Below are positions 1-9,420 of a stretch of DNA of 64,000 bases, in pieces. A program made the translations under genes and the position numbers. The stretch is from Enterobacter ludwigii (lineage in GTDB: Bacteria; Pseudomonadota; Gammaproteobacteria; Enterobacterales; Enterobacteriaceae), in contig CP083824.1 in NCBI GenBank assembly GCA_023023105.1, positions 1,488,001 through 1,552,000 of the forward strand, in the 5' to 3' direction. How positions within the stretch are numbered: the stretch's first letter is position 1; each line of letters starts with the position of its first letter. The notes under the pieces were generated by a model, which did not search any database, was not told the origin of the DNA, and was given only the letters and a program-made list of their open reading frames with translations.

Positions 1-1586
1 ACGTCCTGATCGGCGAGAACGCCTGGGGTAAGTCCAGCCTGCTGGATGCGCTAACGTTGTTGCTTTCGCCCGAAGATGATTTGTATCACTTCGTCCACGA
101 TGATTTCTGGTTCCCACCGGGTGACATCACGGGCCGCGAGAAGCATCTGCATATCATTTTGACGTTCCGGGAATCTGAGCCAGGACGTCATCGCGTGCGT
201 CGCTTCCGCCCGTTATCACCTTGCTGGGTGCCGTGCGATGACGATTTCCATCGTATTTTCTATCGGCTTGAAGGCGAGATGTCGGAAAACGAAGGGGTAC
301 TGACCCTGCGTGATTTTCTCGATGAGAAAGCCAACCCGATCCCCCTGGAGAATATCGACGATCTGGCGCGCCACCTGACCCGCCTGACGCCGGTACTACG
401 CCTGCGTGATGCGCGCTTTATGCGGCGTATCCGTAACGGTACTGTACCGCATATGCCGGAAGCGGAAGTCACGGCCCGGGAGCTGGATTTCCTGGCCAGA
501 GAGCTGGTTTCGCGTCCGCAAAATCTGACCGATGGGCAAATCCGTCAGGGATTGTCCGCAATGGTGCAACTTCTGGAGCACTATTTTTCCGAACAGGGCA
601 CGTCGGAGTCGCGCCATCGTCTGATGCGCCGACGCTCTCATGATGAGCAGCGAAGCTGGCGTTACCTCGATATTATTAACCGGATGATCGACCGGCCTGG
701 AGGCCGTACCCATCGGGTGATTTTGCTGGGGCTATTTTCAACCCTTTTGCAGGCCAAAGGGACCGTTCGTCTTGACCGGGACGCCCGCCCGCTGCTGCTG
801 GTAGAAGATCCTGAGACCCGTCTGCATCCCATTATGCTCTCCGTGGCATGGCATCTGCTGAATCTGCTGCCGCTCCAGCGCATTACCACCACCAATTCCG
901 GCGAGTTATTATCGCTGACGCCGGTTGAACACGTCTGCCGTCTGGTGCGTGAATCTTCGCGCGTTTCTGCTTACCGGCTCGGGCCTGGCGGTCTGAACGC
1001 GGAAGACGGGCGTCGTATTGCGTTTCATATTCGCTTTAATCGAGCATCGTCGCTTTTTGCCCGCTGTTGGCTGCTGGTGGAGGGGGAAACGGAAACCTGG
1101 GTCATCAACGAACTGGCGCGCCAGTGCGGCCACCATTTTGATGCCGAAGGCATTAAGGTGATTGAGTTTGCCCAGTCGGGATTAAAACCGTTGATAAAAT
1201 TTGCCCGCCGGATGGGGATCGAGTGGCATGTCCTGGTAGACGGTGACGAAGCGGGTAAAAAATACGCCTCAACCGTGCGTAGCCTGCTGAATAACGAGCG
1301 AGAAGAAGAGCGCGACCATTTAACCATGCTCCCTGCGATGGACATGGAGCATTTTATGTATCGTCAAGGTTTTGATGACGTATTCCACAGAATTGCGATG
1401 GTACCTGTAGATGTCCCGATGAACATGCGGCGCGTGATTGCCAAAGCCATTCATCGTTCGTCAAAACCGGATTTAGCCATTGAAGTGGCGACGGAGGCGG
1501 GGAAACGGGGCGTGGAGTCGGTACCGACGCTGCTGCGCAAGATGTTCTCCCGCGTGCTGTGGCTGGCACGCGGGAAAGCGGATTAA
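1..1586 (+). CDS. ybjD: OLD-family ATP-dependent nuclease-like protein, 5' end missing
   Basis: The gene is already open at the window edge: the frame reads from base 3 and shows a P-loop, GENAWGKSS, at bases 12-38, so about 25 N-terminal codons are missing. About 262 visible residues in is an ABC-ATPase Walker B/D-loop region (LLLVEDPETRLHP), and from about residue 356 a TOPRIM domain with LLVEGETE and VDGDEAG, the acidic metal-binding motifs. ATPase followed by TOPRIM is the OLD (overcoming lysogenization defect) architecture. Length and position next to ybjX match E. coli YbjD. The family are DNA-processing nucleases, some in phage defence; the role of YbjD is not established. The stop codon overlaps the end of ybjX by four bases. 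Confidence 0.93.
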   Translation, partial: VLIGENAWGKSSLLDALTLLLSPEDDLYHFVHDDFWFPPGDITGREKHLHIILTFRESEPGRHRVRRFRPLSPCWVPCDDDFHRIFYRLEGEMSENEGVLTLRDFLDEKANPIPLENIDDLARHLTRLTPVLRLRDARFMRRIRNGTVPHMPEAEVTARELDFLARELVSRPQNLTDGQIRQGLSAMVQLLEHYFSEQGTSESRHRLMRRRSHDEQRSWRYLDIINRMIDRPGGRTHRVILLGLFSTLLQAKGTVRLDRDARPLLLVEDPETRLHPIMLSVAWHLLNLLPLQRITTTNSGELLSLTPVEHVCRLVRESSRVSAYRLGPGGLNAEDGRRIAFHIRFNRASSLFARCWLLVEGETETWVINELARQCGHHFDAEGIKVIEFAQSGLKPLIKFARRMGIEWHVLVDGDEAGKKYASTVRSLLNNEREEERDHLTMLPAMDMEHFMYRQGFDDVFHRIAMVPVDVPMNMRRVIAKAIHRSSKPDLAIEVATEAGKRGVESVPTLLRKMFSRVLWLARGKAD

Positions 1587-2539
1587 GATTGGGTTGCCTG
1601 GCTCACTTGCTGAATCAGGCTATCCAGCAGTTCGTAGCGGCGGCGATATTCGGAACGTTTTTTGCTCGCGATCTCTTCCATCGGCTTACGTGGCATGACA
1701 AGCGGCAGCCTAAAGTTACCGTTATCCTGTTTTTCACCGCCGATGGAAACCCAGAAACTGTCGTAATCGGCCAACAGTTTCCCCTCTTTTTTCTTGCGAT
1801 AACGCCAGCTGCGATAAATATGGGTGGCGTTACTGACGGCAACAATCTGTTCTACCGGGAAAGCGGTGCCGAGGGTCATTGCGGCTTCAACGAGCAGACG
1901 TTTCGGGAACAGGCCGTGACAGGCTTTCGTTGCCCCCTGGATAAGCTCGTGCGGAACGTGTGCTTTTGCGCCCTGCAAACCGCCGATAAACAGCGTCGAT
2001 TTTCCTTCAAACTGGCACAACGTAAAGGTCATTTCTGCCAGCACCGTATTCTGGCCGTCACAGAAAGCGAGGGTGGCTTCTCCCTCTTTATCCAGGAATG
2101 CATCTGCGCACAGACGAACGGTAAATTGCTGCTCATCTTTGCCGGTTAAGGTCAGCAGCGTGAAGCCCTGTTTAGAAAGATAACCATTCAGCAGCGTCGC
2201 AGGTAGCTGGCGGCTCATCGTCTGATAGTGCCAGTTGAGGGATTCCAGCGCGTGCTGACTATCCATGTTCACCGTTAACCAGGGACGATGCAGCCGGCAT
2301 GGCAGCCCAGGCTGTACCTGCAGCATCTGCATCAGCCGCGGTTGTTTTGCAAGACTCGTTAACAGGCGCGCTGTGCTAACAGGTGACGCCAGCGAACGTA
2401 ACATGAATTTACGTCGATAGGAGGGATTCTTCCACGCAAGCCCAGGTGTGAGCTGACCAAAAGCCAGATTTTTGAAGAGCTGCCAGCCTGATTTAGGCTG
2501 CGGCAGGTTTGAAAAAGGTGTATCGACGATGGAAGACAT
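1583..2539 (-). CDS. ybjX: VirK/YbjX family protein (DUF535)
   Basis: A 318-residue protein with no signal peptide or obvious membrane segment. It matches the DUF535 family of E. coli YbjX and Shigella/Salmonella VirK. In Salmonella, members are PhoP-regulated and linked to resistance to host peptides and to lipid A remodelling; the biochemical activity is unknown. The ATG at 2539 is chosen because it gives a length close to the family norm. The gene is convergent with ybjD, the two stop codons overlapping, and divergent from macA, leaving about 160 bases for two promoters. I did not recognise a PhoP box by eye. Confidence 0.9.
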   Translation of the reverse strand: MSSIVDTPFSNLPQPKSGWQLFKNLAFGQLTPGLAWKNPSYRRKFMLRSLASPVSTARLLTSLAKQPRLMQMLQVQPGLPCRLHRPWLTVNMDSQHALESLNWHYQTMSRQLPATLLNGYLSKQGFTLLTLTGKDEQQFTVRLCADAFLDKEGEATLAFCDGQNTVLAEMTFTLCQFEGKSTLFIGGLQGAKAHVPHELIQGATKACHGLFPKRLLVEAAMTLGTAFPVEQIVAVSNATHIYRSWRYRKKKEGKLLADYDSFWVSIGGEKQDNGNFRLPLVMPRKPMEEIASKKRSEYRRRYELLDSLIQQVSQATQS

Positions 2540-2698
2540 GATAGATCCTGCTTCTTGTTGAAGAACCTCATTTCAACAGGCAAACGTTCAACATCTCGTA
2601 AACAAATTGTGACGATTTCGAGAAACAGGGGTTTCGTTGAGGTATCGTTTAGATAAAATCAACACTGATAATTGCCAGAACATTTATTTGGAATATTT

Positions 2699-3814
2699 AT
2701 GAACCTCAAGGGAAAACGCAGAACGCTGTTTCTGCTGCTGGCGGTCGTGGTTTTGGTCGGCGGATACTGGCTCTGGCAGGTGCTTAATGCGCCGGTGCCG
2801 CAGTATCAGACACTGATTGTTCGTCCGGGTGAACTGCAGCAAAACGTCCTCGCAACGGGCAAACTTGACGCCCTGCGCAAGGTTGATGTCGGCGCTCAGG
2901 TCAGCGGCCAGTTGAAAACGTTGTCGGTAGAGATTGGCGACAAGGTGAAAAAAGGTCAGTTGCTTGGGGTAATCGACCCTGAACAGGCTGAGAACCAGAT
3001 CCGTGAGGTGGAAGCGACGCTGATGGAACTGCGGGCGCAGCGTGCACAGGCACTGGCAGAGCGTAACCTCGCCCAGGTGACGCTCACCCGCCAGCAGGCG
3101 CTTGCCAAAACTCAGGCTATTTCGAAACAAGATTTAGATACTGCCACCACAGAACTGGCGGTCAAGCAGGCGCAGATTGGCACGATTGATGCACAAATCA
3201 AGCGCAATCAGGCCTCGCTGGATACGGCGAAAACCAACCTCGATTACACGCAAATTGTTGCCCCGATGGCCGGGGAAGTCACCCAGATCACGACGCTTCA
3301 GGGCCAGACGGTCATTGCGGCACAGCAGGCGCCAAACATTCTGACCCTGGCAGACATGAGCACCATGCTGGTGAAAGCCCAGGTCTCAGAAGCGGATGTG
3401 ATCCATCTTAAACCGGGGCAGAATGCCTGGTTTACGGTGCTTGGCGATCCGCAGACGCGTTATGAAGGCGTGCTAAAAGATATTCTGCCGACGCCGGAAA
3501 AGGTCAACGACGCCATTTTCTACTATGCCCGTTTTGAGGTGCCCAACCCGCAAGGCGTTCTGCGTCTGGACATGACCGCACAGGTGCATATTCAGCTCAC
3601 CGGCGTGAAAAACGTGCTGACCATTCCACTCTCCGCGCTGGGTGAATCCACTGGCGAGGGCCGTTATAAGGTGAAGGTACTGCGCAATGGCGAAACTCGC
3701 GATCGAGAAGTGGTGATCGGCGCGCGTAACGATACTGACGTGGTGGTGACGAAAGGGCTGGAAGAGGGTGAGGAGGTTGTCACCAGCGAAAGCCTGCCAG
3801 GAGCGCCTAAATGA
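2699..3814 (+). CDS. macA: MacA, periplasmic adaptor of the MacAB-TolC pump
   Basis: Membrane-fusion protein of 371 residues, the same length as E. coli MacA. Residues about 10-28 form one inner-membrane anchor, followed by a barrel-sandwich half ([13 protein letters not shown]), a long alpha-hairpin at about 95-180 rich in Gln/Ala, the second lipoyl half and beta-barrel domains. MacA links MacB in the inner membrane to TolC, exporting macrolides and heat-stable enterotoxin in E. coli. An in-frame start nine codons upstream exists, but ATG 2699 restores the family N-terminus. The gene overlaps macB by four bases (ATGA), which implies translational coupling. Confidence 0.97.
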   Translation: MNLKGKRRTLFLLLAVVVLVGGYWLWQVLNAPVPQYQTLIVRPGELQQNVLATGKLDALRKVDVGAQVSGQLKTLSVEIGDKVKKGQLLGVIDPEQAENQIREVEATLMELRAQRAQALAERNLAQVTLTRQQALAKTQAISKQDLDTATTELAVKQAQIGTIDAQIKRNQASLDTAKTNLDYTQIVAPMAGEVTQITTLQGQTVIAAQQAPNILTLADMSTMLVKAQVSEADVIHLKPGQNAWFTVLGDPQTRYEGVLKDILPTPEKVNDAIFYYARFEVPNPQGVLRLDMTAQVHIQLTGVKNVLTIPLSALGESTGEGRYKVKVLRNGETRDREVVIGARNDTDVVVTKGLEEGEEVVTSESLPGAPK

Positions 3815-5751
3815 CGGCGCTGCTCGAGCTGAACGACATTCGTCGCAGCTACCCATCGGGCGACGGTCCGGTGGAGGTGCTGAAGGGGATCTCGTTACGC
3901 GTCGAGGCTGGCGAGATGGTGGCGATTGTCGGGGCGTCCGGTTCCGGTAAATCGACGCTGATGAATATTCTCGGTTGCCTGGATAAACCCACCAGCGGTA
4001 CCTATCGCGTGGCCGGGACGGATGTCTCCACGCTTGATGGTGACGCGCTGGCAAAACTGCGGCGCGAACACTTTGGTTTTATCTTCCAGCGTTATCACCT
4101 GCTTTCTCATTTAAGTGCGGCACAGAACGTGGAAGTGCCCGCGGTCTATGCGGGCGTGGATCGTAAAAAGCGTCTGGAGCGGGCGCAAGCGTTATTAACG
4201 CGTTTGGGGCTGGCAGAACGGGTGGAATATCAACCGTCTCAGCTTTCCGGCGGTCAGCAGCAGCGAGTCAGTATTGCCCGTGCGCTGATGAACGGTGGAC
4301 AGGTGATCCTCGCGGATGAGCCGACCGGCGCGCTCGACAGCCATTCGGGTGAAGAGGTCATGGCGATCCTCCATCAGTTGCGCGATCAGGGGCACACGGT
4401 GATTATCGTGACGCATGACCCACAGGTCGCGGCGCAGGCGGAGCGGATCGTTGAGATCCACGACGGCGAGCTGGTCAGCAACCCGCCACCGCGACAGACC
4501 AGAGCGGCAGCACCGAAAGAAGCCTTGCCTGCGTCAACCGGTTGGGGGCAATTTTCCAGTGGCTTTCGCGAAGCGCTGACCATGGCCTGGCTGGCGATGG
4601 CGGCCAACAAAATGCGCACCTTGCTGACAATGCTCGGCATTATCATTGGTATCGCCTCGGTGGTGTCGATTGTGGTGGTGGGCGATGCCGCCAAGCAGCT
4701 GGTGCTGGCCGATATTCGCGCCATCGGCACCAATACTATTGACGTCTATCCCGGCAAAGACTTTGGCGACGACGAGCCACAGTATCAGCAGGCGCTGAAA
4801 TATAACGATCTGGAGGCTATTCAGAAGCAGCCGTGGGTGAACTCCGCCACGCCTGCGGTTTCGCAAAACCTGCGTCTGCGCGTGGGCAACGTTGACGTGG
4901 CCGCCAGCGCGAATGGCGTGAGTGGAGACTATTTCAACGTCTACGGCATGACCTTCAGTGAAGGCGCTACCTTCAACGCCGAGCAGCTGGCGGGCAGGGC
5001 ACAGGTGGTGGTGCTGGACGCGAACTCACGCAGGCAACTCTTCCCCAATAAAACCAACGTGGTGGGTGAGGTGATCCTGGTAGGGAATATGCCTGCCACC
5101 GTCATTGGCGTAGCGGAAGAGAAGCAGTCGATGTTTGGCAGCAGTAAGATCCTGCGCGTCTGGCTGCCCTATACCACCATCTCAGGGCGGATCATGGGGC
5201 AATCCTGGCTCAACTCCATCACCGTGCGCGTGAAGGAAGGCTACGACAGTGCCCGGGCCGAGCAGCAGCTGGAACAACTGCTCACGTTACGTCACGGAAA
5301 GAAAGATTTCTTCACCTGGAATATGGACGGCCTCTTGAAAACGGCTGAAAAGACCACACGTACTCTTCAGCTGTTCCTGACGCTGGTGGCAGTGATCTCG
5401 CTGGTGGTGGGTGGCATTGGGGTGATGAATATCATGCTGGTGTCGGTGACCGAACGCACGCGGGAGATTGGCATCCGTATGGCGGTCGGGGCCCGGGCCA
5501 GCGACGTGCTACAGCAGTTTTTGATTGAAGCGGTGCTGGTGTGTCTGGTCGGCGGTGCAATGGGCATTGCGCTCTCGATGATGATCGCGTTTGCGCTCCA
5601 GCTCTTTTTACCCGGCTGGGAGATTGGTTTCTCACCTCTGGCTATTCTTACCGCATTTTTGTGTTCGACATTTACCGGCATTTTGTTTGGCTGGTTGCCG
5701 GCCCGCAACGCGGCGCGGCTGGATCCGGTTGATGCGCTGGCCCGCGAATAG
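3811..5751 (+). CDS. macB: MacB, ABC-type macrolide/enterotoxin exporter
   Basis: 646 residues (648 in E. coli). N-terminal ATPase: Walker [10 protein letters not shown] at 41-49, signature LSGGQQQR near 144, Walker B VILADEP near 166, and a switch His in VIIVTHDP. The first transmembrane helix is near 270, then a large periplasmic MacB-PCD domain of about 230 residues, then three helices near 520-640. That is the type VII ABC architecture: a mechanotransmission pump driving periplasmic substrates through MacA and TolC rather than moving them across the inner membrane. It is co-transcribed with macA and ends before a bidirectional terminator shared with cspD. Confidence 0.97.
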   Translation: MTALLELNDIRRSYPSGDGPVEVLKGISLRVEAGEMVAIVGASGSGKSTLMNILGCLDKPTSGTYRVAGTDVSTLDGDALAKLRREHFGFIFQRYHLLSHLSAAQNVEVPAVYAGVDRKKRLERAQALLTRLGLAERVEYQPSQLSGGQQQRVSIARALMNGGQVILADEPTGALDSHSGEEVMAILHQLRDQGHTVIIVTHDPQVAAQAERIVEIHDGELVSNPPPRQTRAAAPKEALPASTGWGQFSSGFREALTMAWLAMAANKMRTLLTMLGIIIGIASVVSIVVVGDAAKQLVLADIRAIGTNTIDVYPGKDFGDDEPQYQQALKYNDLEAIQKQPWVNSATPAVSQNLRLRVGNVDVAASANGVSGDYFNVYGMTFSEGATFNAEQLAGRAQVVVLDANSRRQLFPNKTNVVGEVILVGNMPATVIGVAEEKQSMFGSSKILRVWLPYTTISGRIMGQSWLNSITVRVKEGYDSARAEQQLEQLLTLRHGKKDFFTWNMDGLLKTAEKTTRTLQLFLTLVAVISLVVGGIGVMNIMLVSVTERTREIGIRMAVGARASDVLQQFLIEAVLVCLVGGAMGIALSMMIAFALQLFLPGWEIGFSPLAILTAFLCSTFTGILFGWLPARNAARLDPVDALARE

Positions 5752-5761
5752 GCTGAAAATA

Positions 5762-5790
5762 AAAATGCCAGCCGATCGGGCTGGCATTTT
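5762..5790. terminator. Bidirectional terminator between macB and cspD
   Basis: A 12-bp inverted repeat, AAAATGCCAGCC and GGCTGGCATTTT around a 5-base loop, lies between convergent macB and cspD. The A-run and T-run on opposite sides let it act on both strands. Confidence 0.85.
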
Positions 5791-5821
5791 GACTGCGGGA
5801 TGTACACAATAAAACAGAGAG

Positions 5822-6043
5822 CTATGCAACCGTCTCTGCTTCAATGGGTACGATAAGGCTTGCATGATTGCCTTTTGGTCCCTGGTGTACATCGAACCGG
5901 ACGGACTGCCCGGCTTTGAGCGTTCTGTAACCATCCATCTGAATGGTGGAATAGTGAGCGAAGATATCCTCGCCGCCGCCTTCGGGGCAGATGAATCCAA
6001 ACCCTTTGGCGTTGTTGAACCACTTAACAGTACCCATTTCCAT
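5822..6043 (-). CDS. cspD: CspD, cold-shock-like replication inhibitor
   Basis: 73-residue single cold-shock domain starting MEMGTVKWFNNAKGFGFI, with the RNP1-type KGFGFI and RNP2-like DIFAHYSTI motifs. E. coli CspD (74 aa) is a dimeric single-strand DNA/RNA binder that inhibits replication in stationary phase and is toxic when overproduced; it is not cold-induced. It is divergent from clpS, as in E. coli, and Lon is known to degrade CspD there. The start is fixed by the conserved N-terminus. Confidence 0.97.
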   Translation of the reverse strand: MEMGTVKWFNNAKGFGFICPEGGGEDIFAHYSTIQMDGYRTLKAGQSVRFDVHQGPKGNHASLIVPIEAETVA

Positions 6044-6310
6044 GCTTCGACATCCTTCGTAAATCTTATAAATTAAGATGGAATGAACCGGTGGTGGAGT
6101 GGGGGCTGTTCAAAACCTCGCCATCTCACGCTTGTACAATTTAGAGAAACGAAAGAAGTCGTCAAGCGTTTGGGGCTGGAGATGGGACAATAATCAACCA
6201 AAGTTTGAAGCAGTTAACGCTATTGCAACAGTTTGTGACAGACATCGCGGATGACAGTAATAGATGATTGTTATCTAACATCTGAGGTAGATTCAAAGTG
6301 GTTATGCATA

Positions 6311-6631
6311 ATGGGTAAGACCAACGATTGGCTGGATTTTGACCAGCTGGCGGAAGACAAAGTGCGCGACGCGCTAAAACCGCCATCTATGTATAAAGTT
6401 ATGTTAATGAACGATGATTACACGCCGATGGAATTTGTTATTGACGTGCTACAAAAGTTCTTTTCTTATGATGTAGAACGTGCAACGCAACTGATGCTTA
6501 CCGTTCATTATCGTGGTAAAGCGATCTGCGGCATCTTTACTGCTGAAGTCGCGGAAACCAAAGTGGCGATGGTGAACGACTACGCGAGGGAGAACGAGCA
6601 TCCGTTGCTGTGTACGCTGGAAAAGGCCTGA
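6311..6631 (+). CDS. clpS: ClpS, N-end rule adaptor for ClpAP
   Basis: 106 residues, identical in length to E. coli ClpS. The N-degron pocket residues are in register: Asn34-Asp35-Asp36 in MNDDYTP and His66 in TVHYRGK. ClpS delivers proteins with N-terminal Leu, Phe, Trp or Tyr to ClpA and blocks SsrA substrates. An in-frame ATG 60 bases upstream is discounted because the family begins [10 protein letters not shown]. The gene lies 27 bases before clpA and is probably co-transcribed. aat, 5 kb away, makes the Leu/Phe N-degrons that ClpS reads. Confidence 0.97.
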   Translation: MGKTNDWLDFDQLAEDKVRDALKPPSMYKVMLMNDDYTPMEFVIDVLQKFFSYDVERATQLMLTVHYRGKAICGIFTAEVAETKVAMVNDYARENEHPLLCTLEKA

Positions 6632-6658
6632 TAAGGCATAAAATTGGGGGAGGTGCCT

Positions 6659-8941
6659 ATGCTCAATCAAGAACTGGAACTCAGTTTAAACATGGCTTTC
6701 GCCAGAGCGCGTGAGCACCGACATGAGTTTATGACCGTCGAGCATTTACTGCTCGCACTGCTTAGCAACCCATCTGCCCGCGAAGCGCTGGAAGCCTGCT
6801 CCGTGGATCTGGTGGCGCTACGTCAGGAACTCGAAGCCTTCATCGAACAAACCACACCGGTGCTGCCAGCCAGTGAAGAAGAGCGCGACACGCAGCCGAC
6901 GCTCAGCTTCCAGCGTGTATTGCAGCGCGCGGTTTTCCACGTCCAGTCTTCCGGACGTAGCGAAGTGAATGGCGCAAACGTCTTAGTCGCCATCTTCAGT
7001 GAGCAGGAGTCACAGGCTGCCTACCTGCTGCGCAAACACGAAGTCAGCCGCCTCGATGTGGTTAACTTTATTTCTCACGGAACGCGCAAAGACGAGCCTA
7101 ACCAGGCATCGGATTCCAGCAATCAGGTCAATAACAATAATGAAGAGCAAGCAGGCGGGGAGGATCGTATGGAAAACTTCACCACCAACCTTAACCAGCT
7201 TGCTCGCGTTGGCGGTATCGACCCGCTGATTGGCCGCGATAAAGAGCTGGAGCGCGCGATCCAGGTGCTGTGCCGTCGTCGCAAGAACAACCCGCTGCTG
7301 GTGGGGGAATCTGGCGTGGGTAAAACCGCGATTGCCGAAGGCCTGGCCTGGCGTATCGTGCAGGGCGACGTGCCGGAAGTGATTGCCGATTGCACCATCT
7401 ATTCGCTGGATATCGGCTCGCTGCTGGCTGGCACCAAATACCGCGGTGATTTTGAAAAACGCTTCAAGGCGCTGTTAAAACAGCTGGAGCAGGACACCAA
7501 CAGCATCCTGTTTATCGATGAAATCCATACCATCATCGGTGCAGGTGCGGCCTCCGGTGGCCAGGTGGATGCCGCGAACCTGATCAAACCGCTGCTCTCC
7601 AGCGGCAAGATCCGCGTGATTGGCTCCACCACCTACCAGGAGTTCAGCAACATCTTTGAGAAAGACCGTGCGCTGGCGCGCCGCTTCCAGAAAATCGACG
7701 TGACCGAACCGTCCGTCGAGGAGACGGTGCAGATCATCAATGGCCTGAAGCCGAAGTACGAAGCGCACCACGACGTGCGTTACACCGCGAAAGCGGTACG
7801 TGCGGCTGTGGAGCTGGCGGTGAAATACATCAACGACCGTCATCTGCCGGATAAGGCGATTGACGTGATTGATGAGGCAGGGGCGCGTGCGCGCCTGATG
7901 CCGGCCAGCAAGCGTAAGAAAACCGTTAACGTGGCGGATATTGAGTCCGTGGTGGCTCGTATCGCGCGTATCCCTGAGAAGAGCGTTTCTCAGAGCGACC
8001 GCGACACGCTGCGCACCCTCGGCAATCGCCTGAAAATGCTGGTCTTTGGTCAGGATAAAGCCATTGAGGCCTTAACCGAAGCGATCAAGATGGCACGCGC
8101 TGGGCTGGGACATGACCACAAGCCAGTCGGTTCCTTCCTGTTCGCCGGTCCAACCGGTGTCGGGAAAACCGAGGTGACGGTACAGCTCTCCAAAGCCCTG
8201 GGCATTGAGCTGCTGCGTTTTGATATGTCCGAGTATATGGAGCGTCACACCGTCAGCCGTTTGATTGGTGCGCCTCCGGGCTATGTGGGCTTTGACCAGG
8301 GCGGTCTGCTGACCGACGCGGTGATCAAGCATCCGCACGCGGTACTGCTGCTCGATGAAATCGAGAAAGCGCACCCGGACGTGTTCAACATCCTGCTGCA
8401 GGTGATGGACAACGGGACGCTAACCGACAACAACGGGCGCAAGGCGGACTTCCGCAACGTGGTGCTGGTGATGACCACCAACGCCGGCGTGCGTGAAACC
8501 GAGCGTAAATCCATCGGCCTGATCCACCAGGACAACAGCACCGATGCGATGGAGGAGATCAAGAAAATCTTCACGCCGGAATTCCGTAACCGTCTGGACA
8601 ACATTATCTGGTTCGATCACCTGTCTACCGAGGTGATCCATCAGGTTGTGGACAAGTTCATCGTCGAACTGCAGGTTCAGCTGGATCAGAAAGGCGTGTC
8701 GCTGGAAGTGAGCCAGGAGGCCCGCAACTGGCTGGCTGAGAAAGGCTATGACCGTGCGATGGGTGCCCGTCCAATGGCGCGTGTGATTCAGGACAACCTG
8801 AAGAAACCGCTGGCGAACGAACTGCTGTTTGGCTCGCTGGTGGATGGCGGCCAGGTGACGGTGGCGCTGGATCAGGCGAAGAATGAGCTGACGTATGATT
8901 TCCAGAGTGCGCAGAAACACAAGCCTGAAGCGGCTCACTGA
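6659..8941 (+). CDS. clpA: ClpA, AAA+ unfoldase of the ClpAP protease
   Basis: 760 residues (758 in E. coli). Clp_N double repeat at 1-145, a linker rich in Asn/Gln, then two AAA+ modules: Walker A GESGVGKT near 216 and GPTGVGKTE near 495, with Walker B LFIDEIH and [12 protein letters not shown]. It unfolds substrates and threads them into ClpP; ClpS binds the N-domain. ATG 6659 is preceded by a very strong Shine-Dalgarno (GGGGGAGGTG). The gene ends before a strong terminator and marks the left edge of the accessory stretch. Confidence 0.98.
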   Translation: MLNQELELSLNMAFARAREHRHEFMTVEHLLLALLSNPSAREALEACSVDLVALRQELEAFIEQTTPVLPASEEERDTQPTLSFQRVLQRAVFHVQSSGRSEVNGANVLVAIFSEQESQAAYLLRKHEVSRLDVVNFISHGTRKDEPNQASDSSNQVNNNNEEQAGGEDRMENFTTNLNQLARVGGIDPLIGRDKELERAIQVLCRRRKNNPLLVGESGVGKTAIAEGLAWRIVQGDVPEVIADCTIYSLDIGSLLAGTKYRGDFEKRFKALLKQLEQDTNSILFIDEIHTIIGAGAASGGQVDAANLIKPLLSSGKIRVIGSTTYQEFSNIFEKDRALARRFQKIDVTEPSVEETVQIINGLKPKYEAHHDVRYTAKAVRAAVELAVKYINDRHLPDKAIDVIDEAGARARLMPASKRKKTVNVADIESVVARIARIPEKSVSQSDRDTLRTLGNRLKMLVFGQDKAIEALTEAIKMARAGLGHDHKPVGSFLFAGPTGVGKTEVTVQLSKALGIELLRFDMSEYMERHTVSRLIGAPPGYVGFDQGGLLTDAVIKHPHAVLLLDEIEKAHPDVFNILLQVMDNGTLTDNNGRKADFRNVVLVMTTNAGVRETERKSIGLIHQDNSTDAMEEIKKIFTPEFRNRLDNIIWFDHLSTEVIHQVVDKFIVELQVQLDQKGVSLEVSQEARNWLAEKGYDRAMGARPMARVIQDNLKKPLANELLFGSLVDGGQVTVALDQAKNELTYDFQSAQKHKPEAAH
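7157..7171 (+). promoter_or_regulatory. Internal ribosome binding site and start in clpA
   Basis: GGGGAGG at 7157-7163 lies five bases before an in-frame ATG at 7169 (codon 171, MENFTTNL). In E. coli, initiation at Met169 yields a 65-kDa short ClpA lacking the N-domain, which modulates ClpAP. The equivalent site with a near-perfect Shine-Dalgarno is retained here, so a short form is likely made. Confidence 0.75.
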
Positions 8942-8961
8942 GTGAGTTGAACGTTAATGTT

Positions 8962-8989
8962 AAAAACCGGGCTTTTGCCCGGTTTTTTT
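8962..8989 (+). terminator. clpA rho-independent terminator
   Basis: AAAACCGGGC, TTTT loop and GCCCGG, followed by seven T residues, 20 bases after the clpA stop codon. Confidence 0.9.
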
Positions 8990-9009
8990 ATGCCTGCCAA
9001 GGTAAAAGC

Positions 9010-9034
9010 AAAACGACAACAGTGTTGTCGTTTT
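9010..9034. terminator. Perfect 11-bp inverted repeat, terminator-like
   Basis: AAAACGACAAC and GTTGTCGTTTT flank a three-base loop. The A/T ends allow termination in either direction, which would insulate clpA from the C4/CRISPR stretch. Confidence 0.6.
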
Positions 9035-9043
9035 TAGTGTTTT

Positions 9044-9066
9044 CTCCCTCTCCCTGTGGGAGAGGG
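9044..9066. repeat. REP-like palindrome
   Basis: CCCTCTCCC and GGGAGAGGG with a TGT loop (9046-9066), followed by GGTTGGGGTGAGGGCA. This resembles the short pyrimidine/purine palindromes scattered through Enterobacter and Klebsiella intergenic regions. A 73-codon minus-strand frame (9034-9255) runs through it and encodes a low-complexity tail, PSPQPSPTGRGR, typical of translated repeats of this kind. I do not call that frame a gene. Confidence 0.5.
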
Positions 9067-9250
9067 TTGGGGTGAGGGCAACAGACCGCAGAGGAATTTT
9101 GCGAGGCGCTTTCCAGTTTCCTTCGAAGTCAGTTGCTGGATAAAACCACAGTAATAAAATGGCGTCGCACCTGCAAAATCAGGTGCTGGGATTGGCGTCC
9201 TGATTACACACATATGGAAAGATGTTGCTAACGCAACGTCACTGGTTTCG

Positions 9251-9278
9251 TTCACTCTTTTTTTAGCTGCGGTATAAT
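9251..9278 (+). promoter_or_regulatory. Promoter of the C4-like RNA and downstream ORF
   Basis: A perfect -10 hexamer TATAAT (9273-9278) lies 16 bases after TTCACT (9251-9256), a four-of-six match to the -35 consensus. The predicted start near 9285 falls just before the structured C4-like RNA. Confidence 0.65.
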
Positions 9279-9284
9279 CCGTAT

Positions 9285-9380
9285 CTTCAAATATGGTGGG
9301 CTGAACCGGGGCTTCTTTTGAAGCGCCGATTTTCCATATGGTCGGTACGCCAAACCGGTTCAGTCTGCCACCCGAAGTTG
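9285..9380 (+). ncRNA. C4-type antisense RNA (phage P1 c4 / P4 CI family)
   Basis: The stretch folds as the C4 family does. A closing helix joins GGTGG (9295-9299) and CTGAACCGG (9301-9309) to CCGGTTCAG (9355-9363) and CCACC (9368-9372). Inside are two hairpins: GCTTC/GAAGC with a TTTT loop (9311-9324) and CCGA/TCGG (9326-9345), whose loop exposes TTTTCCATATGG. That loop is exactly complementary to ATATGGAAAA at 9426-9435 and to ATATGGAAA at 9410-9418, at the start of the next ORF. CTGCCACC (9365-9372) can also pair with GGTGGTAG (9389-9396) with one G-U pair. In P1 and P4 such RNAs are cut from the leader and block translation or cause early termination of the downstream gene. Ends are estimated from the promoter and the closing helix. 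Confidence 0.72.
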
Positions 9381-9420
9381 GCGTTTCTGGTGGTAGTTTT
9401 CAGCTCTTAATATGGAAATT

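Noticed and set aside
8942..9411. Possible insertion sequence or integrase remnant beside the C4 module
   Set aside because: No transposase or integrase coding remains, terminal inverted repeats or target duplications could be seen.
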